DNA of 64,000 nt from Siphonodentalium dalli (Eukaryota > Mollusca > Scaphopoda > Gadilida > Siphonodentaliidae): NCBI GenBank assembly GCA_032622095.1, contig CP136067.1, positions 137,765,990 to 137,829,989 of the forward strand, given 5' to 3'. Each line of letters opens with the position of its first letter. Position 1 is the stretch's first letter. Below, piece after piece: positions 10,335-21,484 of the stretch. The translations under genes were made by a program, and so were the position numbers. A model generated the notes under the pieces. It was given only the letters and a program-made list of their open reading frames with translations. It had not been told where the DNA came from and did no database searches.

Positions 10335-11092
10335 AAGAATTACTATGGAGGAATAGAGTTATGGCCCTGCTTTCACAACTATTCCACCCAGTGACCTCAT
10401 TTGAACAAATCTGAATGTGATTCACCTAGGGAACATCCACACCAAATATGAACACGTTAAGTCTTACGGTTCGGGACAAGAAGATGATTGTTGACGGACG
10501 GACGGACGGCCAGACAAACAAATGGGTAGATATGTGGCTCCGACCTATGTGGCTAGAAATGGTAATGTGGCTTTAGTTTTTATGTGGCTTCTCAAGTAGC
10601 CATAAAATGTTATGTGGCTATCAAGTAGTAGATAGTGATAAAACTCCAGAATATGGATTCATAACATGTTGGAATTACAGCAGAAGAAGCTGATTAACAC
10701 TCAAAAACTTGTACACAGCAACTGGGACAGTGGAATAGGAGAAACTGACAGGTCCGTGATTGGGTGGCTAGCCACATAAATGTCAGTCAGTGTCCGACAT
10801 CTCCTATTGACAGGTCATGGATGTCTAAATCGATGGACTTTTTGTTTCCAAATTTTGAGTGACTACAAAATTAAATAAGCTGATTAGGCCAAATAGATCA
10901 TTTTTGAACGTCCATCTGAAAGCTGTTACGTGGCTAGCCACGCAACGGAAGTTTATATGCACATAAATATCCATTTTACACAATCTTAGCCACATAAGTA
11001 GTCATTAGTAAACACGGACAGACGGACGGACGGACGACGGACGAGGAGTGATGACTATAGCTCCACCGGAGACTTCGTCTCAGGTGAGCTAA
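10335..11092 (+). repeat. Second copy of the 8515-8945 repeat, interrupted by element K
   Basis: The left part (10335-10516) matches 8740-8900 in tgacctcatttgaacaaatc and in catccacacca. The right part (11018-11092) ends GACGAGGAGTGATGACTATA, GCTCCACCGGAGACTTCGTC and AGGTGAGCTAAAA. Between them sits element K, and both junctions lie in GGAC-rich sequence. Confidence 0.65.
10517..11017. mobile_element. Element K, copy 1 (ATGTGGCT subterminal motifs)
   Basis: It is nearly identical over about 500 bp to 26122-26621. ATGTGGCT occurs five times near the left end (first at about 10531) and in reverse as AGCCACATA near the right end. The interior has GTGGCTAGCCAC palindromes at about 10765 and 10929. 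Clusters of one short motif at both ends are typical of transposase-binding subterminal repeats. No ORF is present, so it would be non-autonomous. Confidence 0.65.
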
Positions 11093-11141
11093 AAGCCAAA
11101 ATACAATTTTTATTTTTTCAGGGCACTTTACAGACCATAAA

Positions 11142-11182
11142 TTAGGGCCGATGAGATCGGCCCCTGTCACTCAAAGGGTTAA
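11142..11182. mobile_element. Solo right end of a TTAA-family element
   Basis: GGCCGATGAGATCGGCC forms a small hairpin, followed by CCTGTCACTCAAAGGGTTAA. Reversed, this is TTAACCCTTTGAGTGACAGG, nearly the C3 left end at 7553. I could not place the other end. Confidence 0.5.
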
Positions 11183-11342
11183 CCGTTCCGTTATGTGCTA
11201 TGTTCTATGACACTGCGATTAAATATGGTAAAGAAACCCCAGTGACCTTGACTGTCGATATACTGTAGCTATACCCATAACTGCTGACTGTCGGCCAATT
11301 TCATTTCTATTAAATATATAAATTTTCTGGTGCCGTAATTGA

Positions 11343-11445
11343 GGGTGAATGTGGTGATATAAGCCTGCTATGCAGGATAGTGTCACTAAATTCACCCTCT
11401 GGGGACCTCATTCTGCAATTGACAGACACGTTATATTCAGGCTTG
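11343..11445. mobile_element. MITE family A, single hairpin, left end eroded
   Basis: The hairpin GGTGAATGTGGTGATA / TAGTGTCACTAAATTCACC is followed by CTCTGGGGACCTCATTCTGC and the right end ATATTCAGGCTTG. The left terminal repeat is missing. Confidence 0.7.
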
Positions 11446-11460
11446 TATTTTATGACATGA

Positions 11461-11612
11461 TACAGTAATGCACTAAAATAATCGACTCCTGAAACACAGC
11501 AGAATTATGGGTAACTTTCCGATGAATGGCAACAAGCCATATTTCCGACTAAATCCTGAAAAGTTACCCATAATTCTGCTGTGGTTAAGGAGTCGATTAT
11601 TTAGGGCATTAC
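11461..11612. mobile_element. MITE family B, left arm internally deleted
   Basis: It starts TACAGTAATGCACTAAAATA and ends TATTTAGGGCATTA. The left arm lacks the CAGGATTTAGTCGG and GGCTTGTTGCCA portion, so the hairpin has a large one-sided deletion. Confidence 0.75.
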
Positions 11613-11659
11613 CTTAGCTTATAATTAATTCACTTACGGAAGCTCTAATCATATTATGA

Positions 11660-12535
11660 GGTCTAAAAATAAGAAACGTCTGCAGTGATAGTCATCCAGT
11701 GATATCCGTGTAAACAAGAGAAACTCTTCAACTTAAGGTACATGTAAATGATTTTGAAACTTTCAGAGACCCATGTTCAACAGTACCAGTCTATAAACAG
11801 TAAGTGAGGAAGAATACCAGTCTATAAACAGTAAGTGAGGAAGAAAATCTGTAACAGTTGCAAAGCTATGCATAAAAGTGAACAACATCCAGGCGGAAAG
11901 TCCATACAAACATCAGAATAAATTATCAAGAAATCGAAAAGGCGATTATTTGTGATTCTTTAAAACTCTCAAATCAACAGTACCAGACTACAAACAGGAA
12001 GAAACTCTTTAACTGATAGTTACAGTAATGCCTTAAATAAACGACTCCTTAACCACAGCAGAATTATGGGTAACTTTTCAGGATATAGTCGGAAATATGG
12101 CTTGTTGCCATTCATCGGAAAGCTCTCCCCGAGATCTTTCCGACGAATGGCAACAAGCCATATTTCCGACTAAATCCAATTAAAGTTACCCATAATTATG
12201 CTGTGGTTAAGAAATCGATTACTTAGGGTATTACTGAAATGTATCACAGCGAATAATATCCATAAAGTCCATACACACGTCAGAATAAAATAGCAAGAAA
12301 TAAGAAAATGTGATTATCTTTGATACTTTCAGTGACTCATGTTAAAAAATACCAGTCTATAAACAGGACTTGAGGAAGATTTCTCCTTAAAAACATAGTC
12401 ATCAAAGTAAACAACATCCAGGCGTAAAGTCCATACAAACATCAGAATAAGAATAACAAGAAATGGCCTTCAATTCTTTCACAGACCTGCCTTCAACAGT
12501 ACTAGTCTATCAACAGGAAGATACTCTTTAACATA
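11660..12535. repeat. Degenerate tandem repeat of about 150-200 bp units, split by MITE B
   Basis: The phrases ACCAGTCTATAAACAG(T)A, CATCCAGGCGTAAAGTCCAT and ACATCAGAATAA recur four times in order, with a short exact duplication near 11780-11845. The third unit is preceded by the B copy at 12021-12236. No reading frame is kept through the units. Confidence 0.55.
12021..12236. mobile_element. MITE family B inserted in a tandem repeat
   Basis: It runs from TACAGTAATGCCTTAAATAA to ACTTAGGGTATTACTGA. The arms meet near 12128 (CTCCCCGAGATC). The right arm carries private changes (CCAATTAAAGTTACC), so it is an older copy. Confidence 0.8.
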
Positions 12536-12840
12536 AACATTTATACATCCCGCCATATAATGTCTATATAATCATCTGAAGAAGTTAACACGTGCTCTTT
12601 AAGTGGATAAATGACTATACATTCCTTGGTAGACTAGAACCTAACAATGTAAACATCATCCCCTGTCCGCAGTAAACATTGCCAGAACTTCACGATTACA
12701 ATTAGGTTCCGAGTCCGAATCAAGGCGGAAGTAATCATTAGGAGCAAACATAAGTGGTAAGAAAATCATTTGAGGTATTTCTATAATACAATTGGCTACT
12801 TAGTAGACTGGCTATTAATGTTATAAGAGAGATAGACCCA

Positions 12841-13297
12841 AGGCTGAGTTTAGTGTGCCTGTCATTTGTAGAATGAGGTCCCCAGAAGGTGAATTTAGTG
12901 ACGCTATCCCGCATAGCGGGTTAGCATCACCAAATTCACCCCCTGGAGACTTCGTTCTGCATGGCCTCATCCGCTATGGGAGACATATAGACTCAGATTG
13001 AAGTTCCAAATGGTGAATATTGTGAAGTGCACCCGTTGGGAACCTCGATAATGCAATGTGTCGTCTGCCAATTTGGGGATATAGAGAAACTAAACTAAAA
13101 AAGAAATAGAATCTATATGAAGAATTTTCTATAGAAATTTTGATAATAAAGAAACTTTCCCGAGAAGATGGGCCTAAGCAGAATGAGGTCCCCTGAGGGT
13201 GAATTTAGTGATCCTAGCCTGCCATGCGGGACAGCGTCACTAAATTCAGCCTCTGGGGACCTCATTCTGCAAATGACAGACACACTATACTCAGGCC
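12841..13297. mobile_element. MITE family A, full two-hairpin element
   Basis: The left hairpin (12841-12960), a linker with GGCCTCATCCGCTATGGGAG and CAATTTGGGGATATAGAG, and the right hairpin (about 13180-13297) form the longest intact A arrangement in the window (457 bp). The ends are AGGCTGAGTTTAGTGTG and CACACTATACTCAGG. I see no clear 8-bp duplication here. Confidence 0.8.
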
Positions 13298-13305
13298 TGA
13301 TTGGC

Positions 13306-13472
13306 TACAGTAATGCTCTAATTAATCGACCCCTTAACCACAGCAGAATTATGGGTAACTTTTCAGGAGAACTTTCCGATGAATGGCAACAAGCCATATT
13401 TCCAACTAAATCCTGAAAAGTTACCCATTATTCTGCTGTGGTTAAGGGGTCGATTAATTAGAGCATTACTGC
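13306..13472. mobile_element. MITE family B, short loop copy
   Basis: It starts TACAGTAATGCTCTAATTAA only 9 bp after the A element and ends TTAGAGCATTACTG. The left arm lost ATTTAGTCGGAAATATGG, as in the copy at 11461. Confidence 0.75.
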
Positions 13473-14076
13473 ACTTATTAGACTGCCAGGCTCCTGATGT
13501 TATAAGAGAGAGAGACCCTGGACTCGATGACCTGCAAATTAGCCTTGTTTCCTCATCTGATTAGGGGCTTCTTCATGAATGATACACTTGTTAACCCGGG
13601 TTACAAGAATCTTATGGATGTAGGTAGAAGGTCGATAGAAGGGGTAGGCAGAGGCATGATTTCCTACTTCAAATCCCCCTTACCATACATGCCCCTTCCT
13701 ATATGGTTGTTAAGTTTGCCATATTTGGACCATCTGAGTCTAAACTCGATCAATAATCATTACATACAAACATAAGTGGTATGAATGTATACCGGTACAT
13801 AATTTGGTAAGAGGTATCTCAAACATATATACGATATAAGATTTCCGAACACAATCGTTGATAGAGCGGTGAAAATTCTTGTTGTTTTTTTTCTTATATT
13901 TTTTAATAAATCTGGGAACTTTTTGAATTTTTCCCAGTATCAAATGTTTTAATCAGTCTCATCAAAATTGCACCTGTATACCATCTGGAGACTGAGCTGT
14001 AACGCTTATGGTACCACTTAATTTTGATGATTAAAACAAAGAGAATTAAAGCAATGAGTTTTTAAATAGTTCTGCG
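13473..14076. other. No recognised gene; locally duplicated sequence
   Basis: ATGTTATAAGAGAGAGAGAC near 13498 and CAAACATAAGTGGTATGA near 13768 have close partners near 12820 and 12750. The sequence around the A/B pair was therefore duplicated earlier. An imperfect inverted repeat (GTTTTAATCAGTCTCATC / GATGATTAAAAC) spans about 13946-14037. Confidence 0.45.
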
Positions 14077-14427
14077 TTAAGGGGGAGGTCAATAGTGAGC
14101 AATTATTAATGGGGATTTCCATGCAATTCTGCAACAACAGGTATTTATCTGGCGGTTCTGCTTGGTAAATTATAAAATTTGGCAATAAATATATTTTTGA
14201 GAATTTTTTTCTCGAATTACATCACTTAATTGACCAACATAATATTCAAAAATAAATACACCAACATTATAATGGAACAAGTTCCAAGCAGACCCGTCAG
14301 ATAAATACCTGTTGTTTCCAATACCACATCAAGTCACACTCAGAAGTATGTGCAACTCTGTAACTTTCGCTCCACAGATTTGTATGGAAATCCCCATTCA
14401 AAATTGGTCATTTGACCTCCCCCTTAA
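14077..14427. mobile_element. TTAA-flanked foldback MITE, TIR TTAAGGGGGAGGTCAA
   Basis: The left end is TTAAGGGGGAGGTCAATA and the right end reversed is TTAAGGGGGAGGTCAAAT. The inverted homology continues through GGGGATTTCCAT and CAACAGGTATTTATCTGGCG, giving long arms around an AT-rich core. TTAA at both ends suggests a piggyBac-type target. Confidence 0.75.
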
Positions 14428-14920
14428 AATAACGCAATATACCTTTTCCGGACAGTAGCACATTATTCCGTTTCCGATTTCAGAACTTAATGACTACAAA
14501 TGGTGCAACAAGAGTTCGGACCCTGAACACTATGTTTGAAGTAGTATTGTTATTGCACTGGGTTCAGTGGGTTGTAACAAAAGCGAGAGTAAACACAGGC
14601 TTTTAAAATACCGTAAAGAGCCTAAAACAGAAGACTGGGGGGGGAATCGGTTTTCCGACCAAGATGTATTTATCTGATGTGTCATGGACTTTCAGCTGCA
14701 TCTATTTGATTTTGCACCAAGATATTTTATATAACCCATCAAATCACACTTAATAAATCGTTGTTGGAATTCCGATAATATATATGTCTTTAATATCTTG
14801 TGGTAAAAGTGCTTGTGATAGGGTAGAATGAACAAGGTGAATGACAATGTACTGTGAGGTGGCATGCTTTCATTTCACTGTTTTCTACCAGACACACTTA
14901 TTGATGCATGCCAGACAATA

Positions 14921-15135
14921 TACAGTAATGCCCTAAATAATCCACTCCTTAACCACAGCAGCATTATGGGTAACTTTTCAGGATTTAGTCGAAAATATGG
15001 CTTGTTGCCATTCATCGGAAAGTTCTCCGTGAGAGCTTTCCGATGAATGGCAACAAGCCATATTTCCGACTAAATCCCGAAAAGTTACCCATAATTCTGC
15101 TGTGGTTAAGGAGTCGATTATTTAGGGCATTACTG
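14921..15135. mobile_element. MITE family B, full foldback copy
   Basis: It runs from TACAGTAATGCCCTAAATAA to TTTAGGGCATTACTGA, with its loop at CTCCGTGAGAG near 15027. The arms are nearly perfect complements. Confidence 0.85.
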
Positions 15136-15454
15136 AATGTTAATCAATACCTAACTTAGATGTACTCAGAGTTCCAGGTCTATTTTCATGAAACCTTTTA
15201 TTTAGATTCCAGTTAGTCCAATTTCCTTTGACGTAAATCAGCTAGTCAAATCGTTTGGGATAATGCTGTTTTAAAGAGGGACTGTAAACTAAATCCGGCA
15301 ATTTATGGGACCATCTCCTATTATACTCAACAGAATATATGCAACAAATGAATTAATTTCAGCCATGGATGAGTGCAAAATATACTCATTTACTTTATGA
15401 ACGATGTGAAATGACATGTTAATTATAATGAAAATGAGTTTATGGCTTGAGTCA
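15136..15454. other. No recognised gene
   Basis: AT-rich sequence between a B and a C1 element. Nothing exon-like is visible. Confidence 0.5.
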
Positions 15455-15841
15455 TTAACCCTTTACCCAACAAACCGGCCAAAACCTGCCAAATAAAGCT
15501 TCAACAGCCTAAAATATCTTCGGTCTGTCTCAATAGAACCATACAAATATGGATATCATTGGAACCGGCTCCTTGACCACATTGTGATAGTTACAGTTAT
15601 GCCCTGTGCCAATGCATTCTCTTATATATGCGAGTCGACCATAGGTCGCCTCGCATATATAAAAGAATGCATTGGCCTAAAAATATCTTTTTTTAACACT
15701 TTTTACAATTTTTTCTTACATTTTAAATTTTTAATGTGTTAAGCCAATGCATTCTCTTATATATGCGAGGCGACCTATGGTCGACTCGCATATATAAGAG
15801 AATGCATTGGCACAGGGCCGTTCTGTTGGGTAAAGGGTTAA
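15455..15841 (+). mobile_element. TTAA-family MITE C1, two mirrored hairpins
   Basis: The ends are TTAACCCTTTACCCAACA and, reversed, TTAACCCTTTACCCAACA. One side has a unique stretch (TCAACAGCCTAAAATATCTT, AACCGGCTCCTTGACCAC) before the first hairpin at about 15607-15673. The second hairpin (about 15748-15813) is the reverse complement of the first. Four other copies lie at 23773, 39426, 55433 and 63808. Confidence 0.85.
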
Positions 15842-17557
15842 CTCATTTTCATTATAATTACCATGTTGTTTGCATCATTCAAGGAGCACATCAGTGTATT
15901 TTGCACTCATCCATGGCTCAAATTCATTCTTTTATTGCATATATTCTGTTGAGTATAATAAGAGATGGTCCCATAAATGGTCGGAAATTAGTGTACAGTA
16001 CCCCTTTAAGTCAAAGCTCTGTGTCTATATCTTTCTATGTCATGGTTTAGCATTGTTGACCCACTCACCAAAAATCCCAAATAGATGTAATAATATGTCA
16101 CAATTGTGACAGTAAAACAGTGTAACCCATAGAAAATATTATATTTTGTTCTGAACTAAAAGTTTTTATCAAACCAAATAGTCGGGGAGCCAATAAGGTC
16201 CACCTGCACCCCCCCCCCCGATGATTACAAATAACCTTATTTTTATTGTTCCCTATGGTATCCAGATAAAGAATCCGGAATTCTCCGAAAAATAAAGGTG
16301 GCCCTACTAGGTGCTAGAGCCATTTGAATCCAAGATGGCCGCCATTTCCTCTAATTCCGACCAGCTGTATTTAATCGTTGTAATAGATCGGTTGTTAGCA
16401 AAAGACACAGACAAAATATATGCCATTTGTTGGTATGATGTCCTTCTTCAAAATGACGGCAAAAAATTTCGAAAAAAATTAAAAATGGCCGCCGAAAAAT
16501 GACGTCATCTGCACGAAAATAGGAAATTTAATTAATATTTCACCATATCTTCCATTTTTCTTCACATTAATCATTAGTAAATGGCAATGTTTTTGAGACA
16601 GTCATCAAGCGTGATATTATAGCGTCATTTTAAGACATTTGCCATTGACGAGGGTTCCGTAATAGATACAGAAAGAGGATTTGAAAAAGAGGGGTAAAAT
16701 TTTCGATTTTTTGCAAGACGATTTTGATAGTCATTTTATCGACAAACCACACAGGCTGTTAATAGAATGTCAACAACTATGTGCTTTATTTTATTGGACG
16801 GATGTTTTACTTCAATGGGAATGAAATTGGTGTAGAAAATTTCCAAAATGGCCGCCGAAAATATGAAAAATGGTAAATATTGCCCCAGGGTGTCCTGCAA
16901 TGGCTTACAAGTTGTGGTTAATATATAAAATTGGCTAATCTGTATTATATACATTGCATACTAACATGTCTGATGCACCATGGATCATTGTTTCTATTGT
17001 CACCACTGACATCACCAGAAATATTGGATTTTTCTCTCACAAACTTGACATAAATTTCGACAAAAATTCACTTTTCAGGGTTGGACAATTGTTTTAAGTA
17101 AAATGCAACTATCATTGGTATCAAAGGTATTTATTGTATTGGTCTATCTTAAATGTGTCACACTACGGTGTTTATAGACCAAATTGCTCAAGATGGCTTC
17201 CAAAATGGCAACCAAATTTGTAAAAAGTTAATTTTTTACATATATCCCGAACATTATTCTCTGCGTTATCCGACAAGGTAGTAAATTGTGACTCACTTGG
17301 TTATTGTACGTGTTAGTTAATTAACTGACAACTACGTTCTATTATGTTTGTCCCAGTTCCGTATGGGGCATGACAAATTCATTTTAAAGTTGCAGTATGG
17401 AATTTTGCGGAGAACCTCTTTTGTGTTTCTTGCCATATTATTGAAAGGAAATGGGCAGAACTTTGAAACGAAACTGAGATGAACCATAATATGTGGCTAT
17501 TCTGGTCCATTATTATAAAACATATCAACTGGATACACGGTGGATGCCAAGATGGTA

Positions 17558-18450
17558 GCCAGGGAGTTACTATATGGTCATAGATGAGGTGAATAGGTAT
17601 ACAGGGAGTTATTGTATGGTCAACGGTGAGATGAGTACATGTATGTATGCAATTAGTGACTGTATGATCATAAATGTAATGAATAGCTATACAGGGAGTG
17701 ACTAAATGGTCATGTGTCCGGTGTATGAGTATACCCGGTGTTCCTGCTTGGTGACGTGTAGGTCATGTGTAGGTTATACGGGTATACACATGTGTTGCTA
17801 TATGGTCATGGGCGAGGGGTATGTGTATATAGCGAGCGGCTATATGGCCATGGATGATGTGCATATGCATACATGGAGTGAATATACTGACATGGCTGGG
17901 GAGTATTAGTATATCTTGAGTGGCTATTCTGCTATGGTGTGACAAATAGGGATACGGGGAGTGACATGGCCAAGGGTGAGGTGAATATATATACAATGAT
18001 TGACCATGATCATGTACGAATGTGACTATATGGCCATAGGTCAGATGAAGGAGTATACCAGGTGCCATGGGTGAGGGTATGTGTATGAAGCGAGTGGCTA
18101 TATGACCATTGGTGAGGTGGATATGTATACCCGGGGTGACTCTATGGTCATTGTTGTGGTGTTGATGCATATATGGAATGTCTATTTGACCATGTGTGTG
18201 TGGAGAATAGGTATACATGGGATGACCGTATGGCCAATTGTGAGGTGAATGGGTATACAAGGAGTGACTCTATGGTTATGGGTCATGTTTAGGATTATAC
18301 CCGGTGTGACTGCATTGTGACTCATGGCTGTATGGCCATCCATGGTCATGGGTCAGGTGTACGTTTATACAGTTGGTCACTATATTGTTATGTCTGTAGT
18401 GTTTATGTATATATGGAATGACTGTGTGGTAATGGGTGGCTATCGCTTTT
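17558..18450 (+). repeat. 42-bp minisatellite, left arm of the palindrome
   Basis: About 21 diverged units follow the pattern GGGAGTGACTATATGGTCAT then GGGTGAGGTGAATATGTATAC. Because 42 is divisible by 3, long open frames appear on either strand without being genes. Confidence 0.75.
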
Positions 18451-18559
18451 CACGTTTAAAGTTCCCCCATGTACACAAACACTATCATGGTGGAGAACTC
18501 TTTGATATGACCTCTCTATTGATTAACATATCCTTGCGTTATTGTGGAAAGCGATAGCC

Positions 18560-20026
18560 ACCCAAATTACACATGTACAACCCACCATGACCTCATATGT
18601 ACATAAACACCACACAAATGACAATATAGTCACCCACTCTATACACATACACCTGACCATACAGCCATATTTGGTTATACTGGTACATGCCACAAATGAC
18701 GATACAGCCATGAGTCACCATGCATGAACACCAGGTATACTCCTACACCTGACCATATAGTCACTATGTGTATACATATTCACCACATTCACGATCATAA
18801 AGTCACTCATTGTATACCTATTCACCTCACCGTGGACCATACAGCCACTACATGTATATCTATTCGCCATACCCATGACCATAGAGTCAATCCAGATATA
18901 CATATACACCTCATCAATGGTGAGCCCTTCCAAATATACCACTCATAAGTTTAATACTTGCATATACACCTCGCACATGACAATTCAGCAACTCAATGTA
19001 TACTTATACACGCCATCCATGATCATTCATCTACACCCTATACACCACCGATGATAATACATCCACAACATATATCAATATACGACCCACCCGTTACCAA
19101 AAGGGCACTCCCTATATAGCCACAGGTATGCATATAACTTCAATCTTGACCGTACAGGCATACCAGGTGCACCTATACACATTACCCATAACCATAAAAT
19201 CACTCCCTATTTATCTACGCACTCCATCCATGATCATACAGACAGCACAAATATACATATACACCCACATGTCACAATACAGCCACACACGGTACACATA
19301 TACATCCCACCACGACATTACAGTCACTCCATATATACATAAACAACTCACAGATGACCATGTAGCTACTCTCGTTATATCTATACACCACAGCAATGCC
19401 CATACGGTCACAACGGCCACACACAACAATACACCGTACAGTCACTACATGTATACCGATTCACCTCACACATGCCCATACAGCCACTCCTTATATTCCT
19501 ATGCATCTCACCATGGACACCCCACTCATAACCATATAGTCACTCCTTGTATACATATTCACACCATTCATGCCCATACAGTAACTCCCTGTATATATAT
19601 TCACCTCACCCTTGGCCATGTCACTCCCCGTATCCCTATTGTCACACCATAGCAAAATAGCCACTCAAGATATACTAATACTCCCCAGCCATGTCAGTAT
19701 ATTCACTCCATGTATGCATATGCACATCATCCATGGCCATATAGCCGCTCGCTATATACACATACCCCTCGCCCATGACCATATAGCAACACATGTGTAT
19801 ACCCGTATAACCTACACATGACCTACACGTCACCAAGCAGGAACACCGGGTATACTCATACACCTGACACATGACCATTTAGTCACTCCCTGTATAGCTA
19901 TTCATTACATTTATGATCATACAGTCACTAATTGTATACATACATGTACTCATCTCACCGTTGACCATACAATAACTCCCTGTATACCTATTCACCTCAT
20001 CTATGACCATATAGTAACTCCCTGGC
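18560..20026 (-). repeat. 42-bp minisatellite, right arm of the palindrome
   Basis: The same unit in reverse (GTATAC...CCAT...AGTCACTCC), about 35 units. It is some 590 bp longer than the left array. The innermost part mirrors the left around 18499 (GGGTGGCTATCGCTTT / AAAGCGATAGCCACCC), whereas the outer arms mirror around 18792. The extra units are therefore inserted only on the right. Confidence 0.75.
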
Positions 20027-21484
20027 TACCATCTTGGCATCCACCGTGTATCCAGTTGATATGTTTTATCATAATGGACCAGAATAGCCACATATTATGG
20101 TTCATCTCAGTTCCGTTTCAAAGTTCTGCCCATTTCCTTTCAATAATATGGCAAGAAACACAAAAGAGAATCTCCGCAAAATTCCATACTGCAACTTTAA
20201 AATGAATTTGTCATGCCCCATACGGAACTGGGACAAACATAATAGAACGTAGTTGTCAGTTAATTAACTAACACGCACAATAACCAAGTGAGTCACAATT
20301 TACTACCTTGTCGGATAACGCAGAGAATAATGTTCGGGATATATGTAAAAAATTAACTTTTTACAAATTTGGTTGCCATTTTGGAAGCCATCTTGAGCAA
20401 TTTGGTCTATAAACACCGTAGTGTGACACATTTAAGATAGACCAATACAATAAATACCTTTGATACCAATGATAGTTGCATTTTACTTAAAACAATTGTC
20501 CAACCCTGAAAAGTGAATTTTTGTCGAAATTTATGTCAAGTTTGTGAGAGAAAAATCCAATATTTCTGGTGATGTCAGTGGTGACAATAGAAACAATGAT
20601 CCATGGTGCATCAGACATGTTAGTATGCAATGTATATAATACAGATTAGCCAATTTTATATATTAACCACAACTTGTAAGCCATTGCAGGACACCCTGGG
20701 GCAATATTTACCATTTTTCATATTTTCGGCGGCCATTTTGGAAATTTTCTACACCAATTTCATTCCCATTGAAGTAAAACATCCGTCCAATAAAATAAAG
20801 CACATAGTTGTTGACATTCTATTAACAGCCTGTGTGGTTTGTCGATAAAATGACTATCAAAATCGTCTTGCAAAAAATCGAAAATTTTACCCCTCTTTTT
20901 CAAATCCTCTTTCTGTATCTATTACGGAACCCTCGTCAATGGCAAATGTCTTAAAATGACGCTATAATATCACGCTTGATGACTGTCTCAAAAACATTGC
21001 CATTTACTAATGATTAATGTGAAGAAAAATGGAAGATATGGTGAAATATTAATTAAATTTCCTATTTTCGTGCAGATGACGTCATTTTTCGGCGGCCATT
21101 TTTAATTTTTTTCGAAATTTTTTGCCGTCATTTTGAAGAAGGACATCATACCAACAAATGGGATATATTTTGTCTGTGTCTTTTGCTAACAACCGATCTA
21201 TTACAACGATTAAATACAGCTGGTCGGAATTAGAGGAAATGGCGGCCATCTTGGATTCAAATGGCTCTAGCACCTAGTAGGGCCACCTTTATTTTTCGGA
21301 GAATTCCGGATTCTTTATCTGGATACCATAGGGAACAATAAAAATAAGGTTATTTGTAATCATCGGGGGGGGGGGTGCAGGTGGACCTTATTGGCTCCCC
21401 GACTAAAAGCACAAAATGATGTTAATTAACTTAAGATTTTATGTTGATGTTGTAACTGGATGTCTGAAATCCTGAATAGATCAT

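Larger units (their letters stand above)
16181..21403. mobile_element. 5.2-kb near-perfect palindrome (large foldback element)
   Basis: The left end is GTCGGGGAGCCAATAAGGTC and the right end is its exact reverse complement, with TA on both sides (16179-16180 and 21404-21405). The outer arms (16181-17994 and 19590-21403) align with position sums near 37584 and differ at only a few bases that I noticed (for example A/P at one codon near 16421/21163). Inward, both arms enter a 42-bp minisatellite. No arm frame looks like a transposase, so I infer a non-autonomous foldback element or a large inverted duplication. An assembly artefact is possible and should be excluded. Confidence 0.8.

Noticed and set aside
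11629-11665. CTTATTTTTAG ... GTAAGTG on the minus strand, a 25-nt exon candidate
   Set aside because: It contains TAA in the phase that the upstream exon would require.
13495-13555. Acceptor-like AATTTGCAG followed by an open minus-strand stretch (VIESRVSLSYNIRSLAV)
   Set aside because: No donor follows before a stop, and part of the sequence is a local duplicate of 12810-12840.
17706-19878. Open frames of 67 to 174 codons in the palindrome
   Set aside because: They follow the 42-bp minisatellite, appear as mirror copies in both arms, and have low-complexity His/Tyr content.
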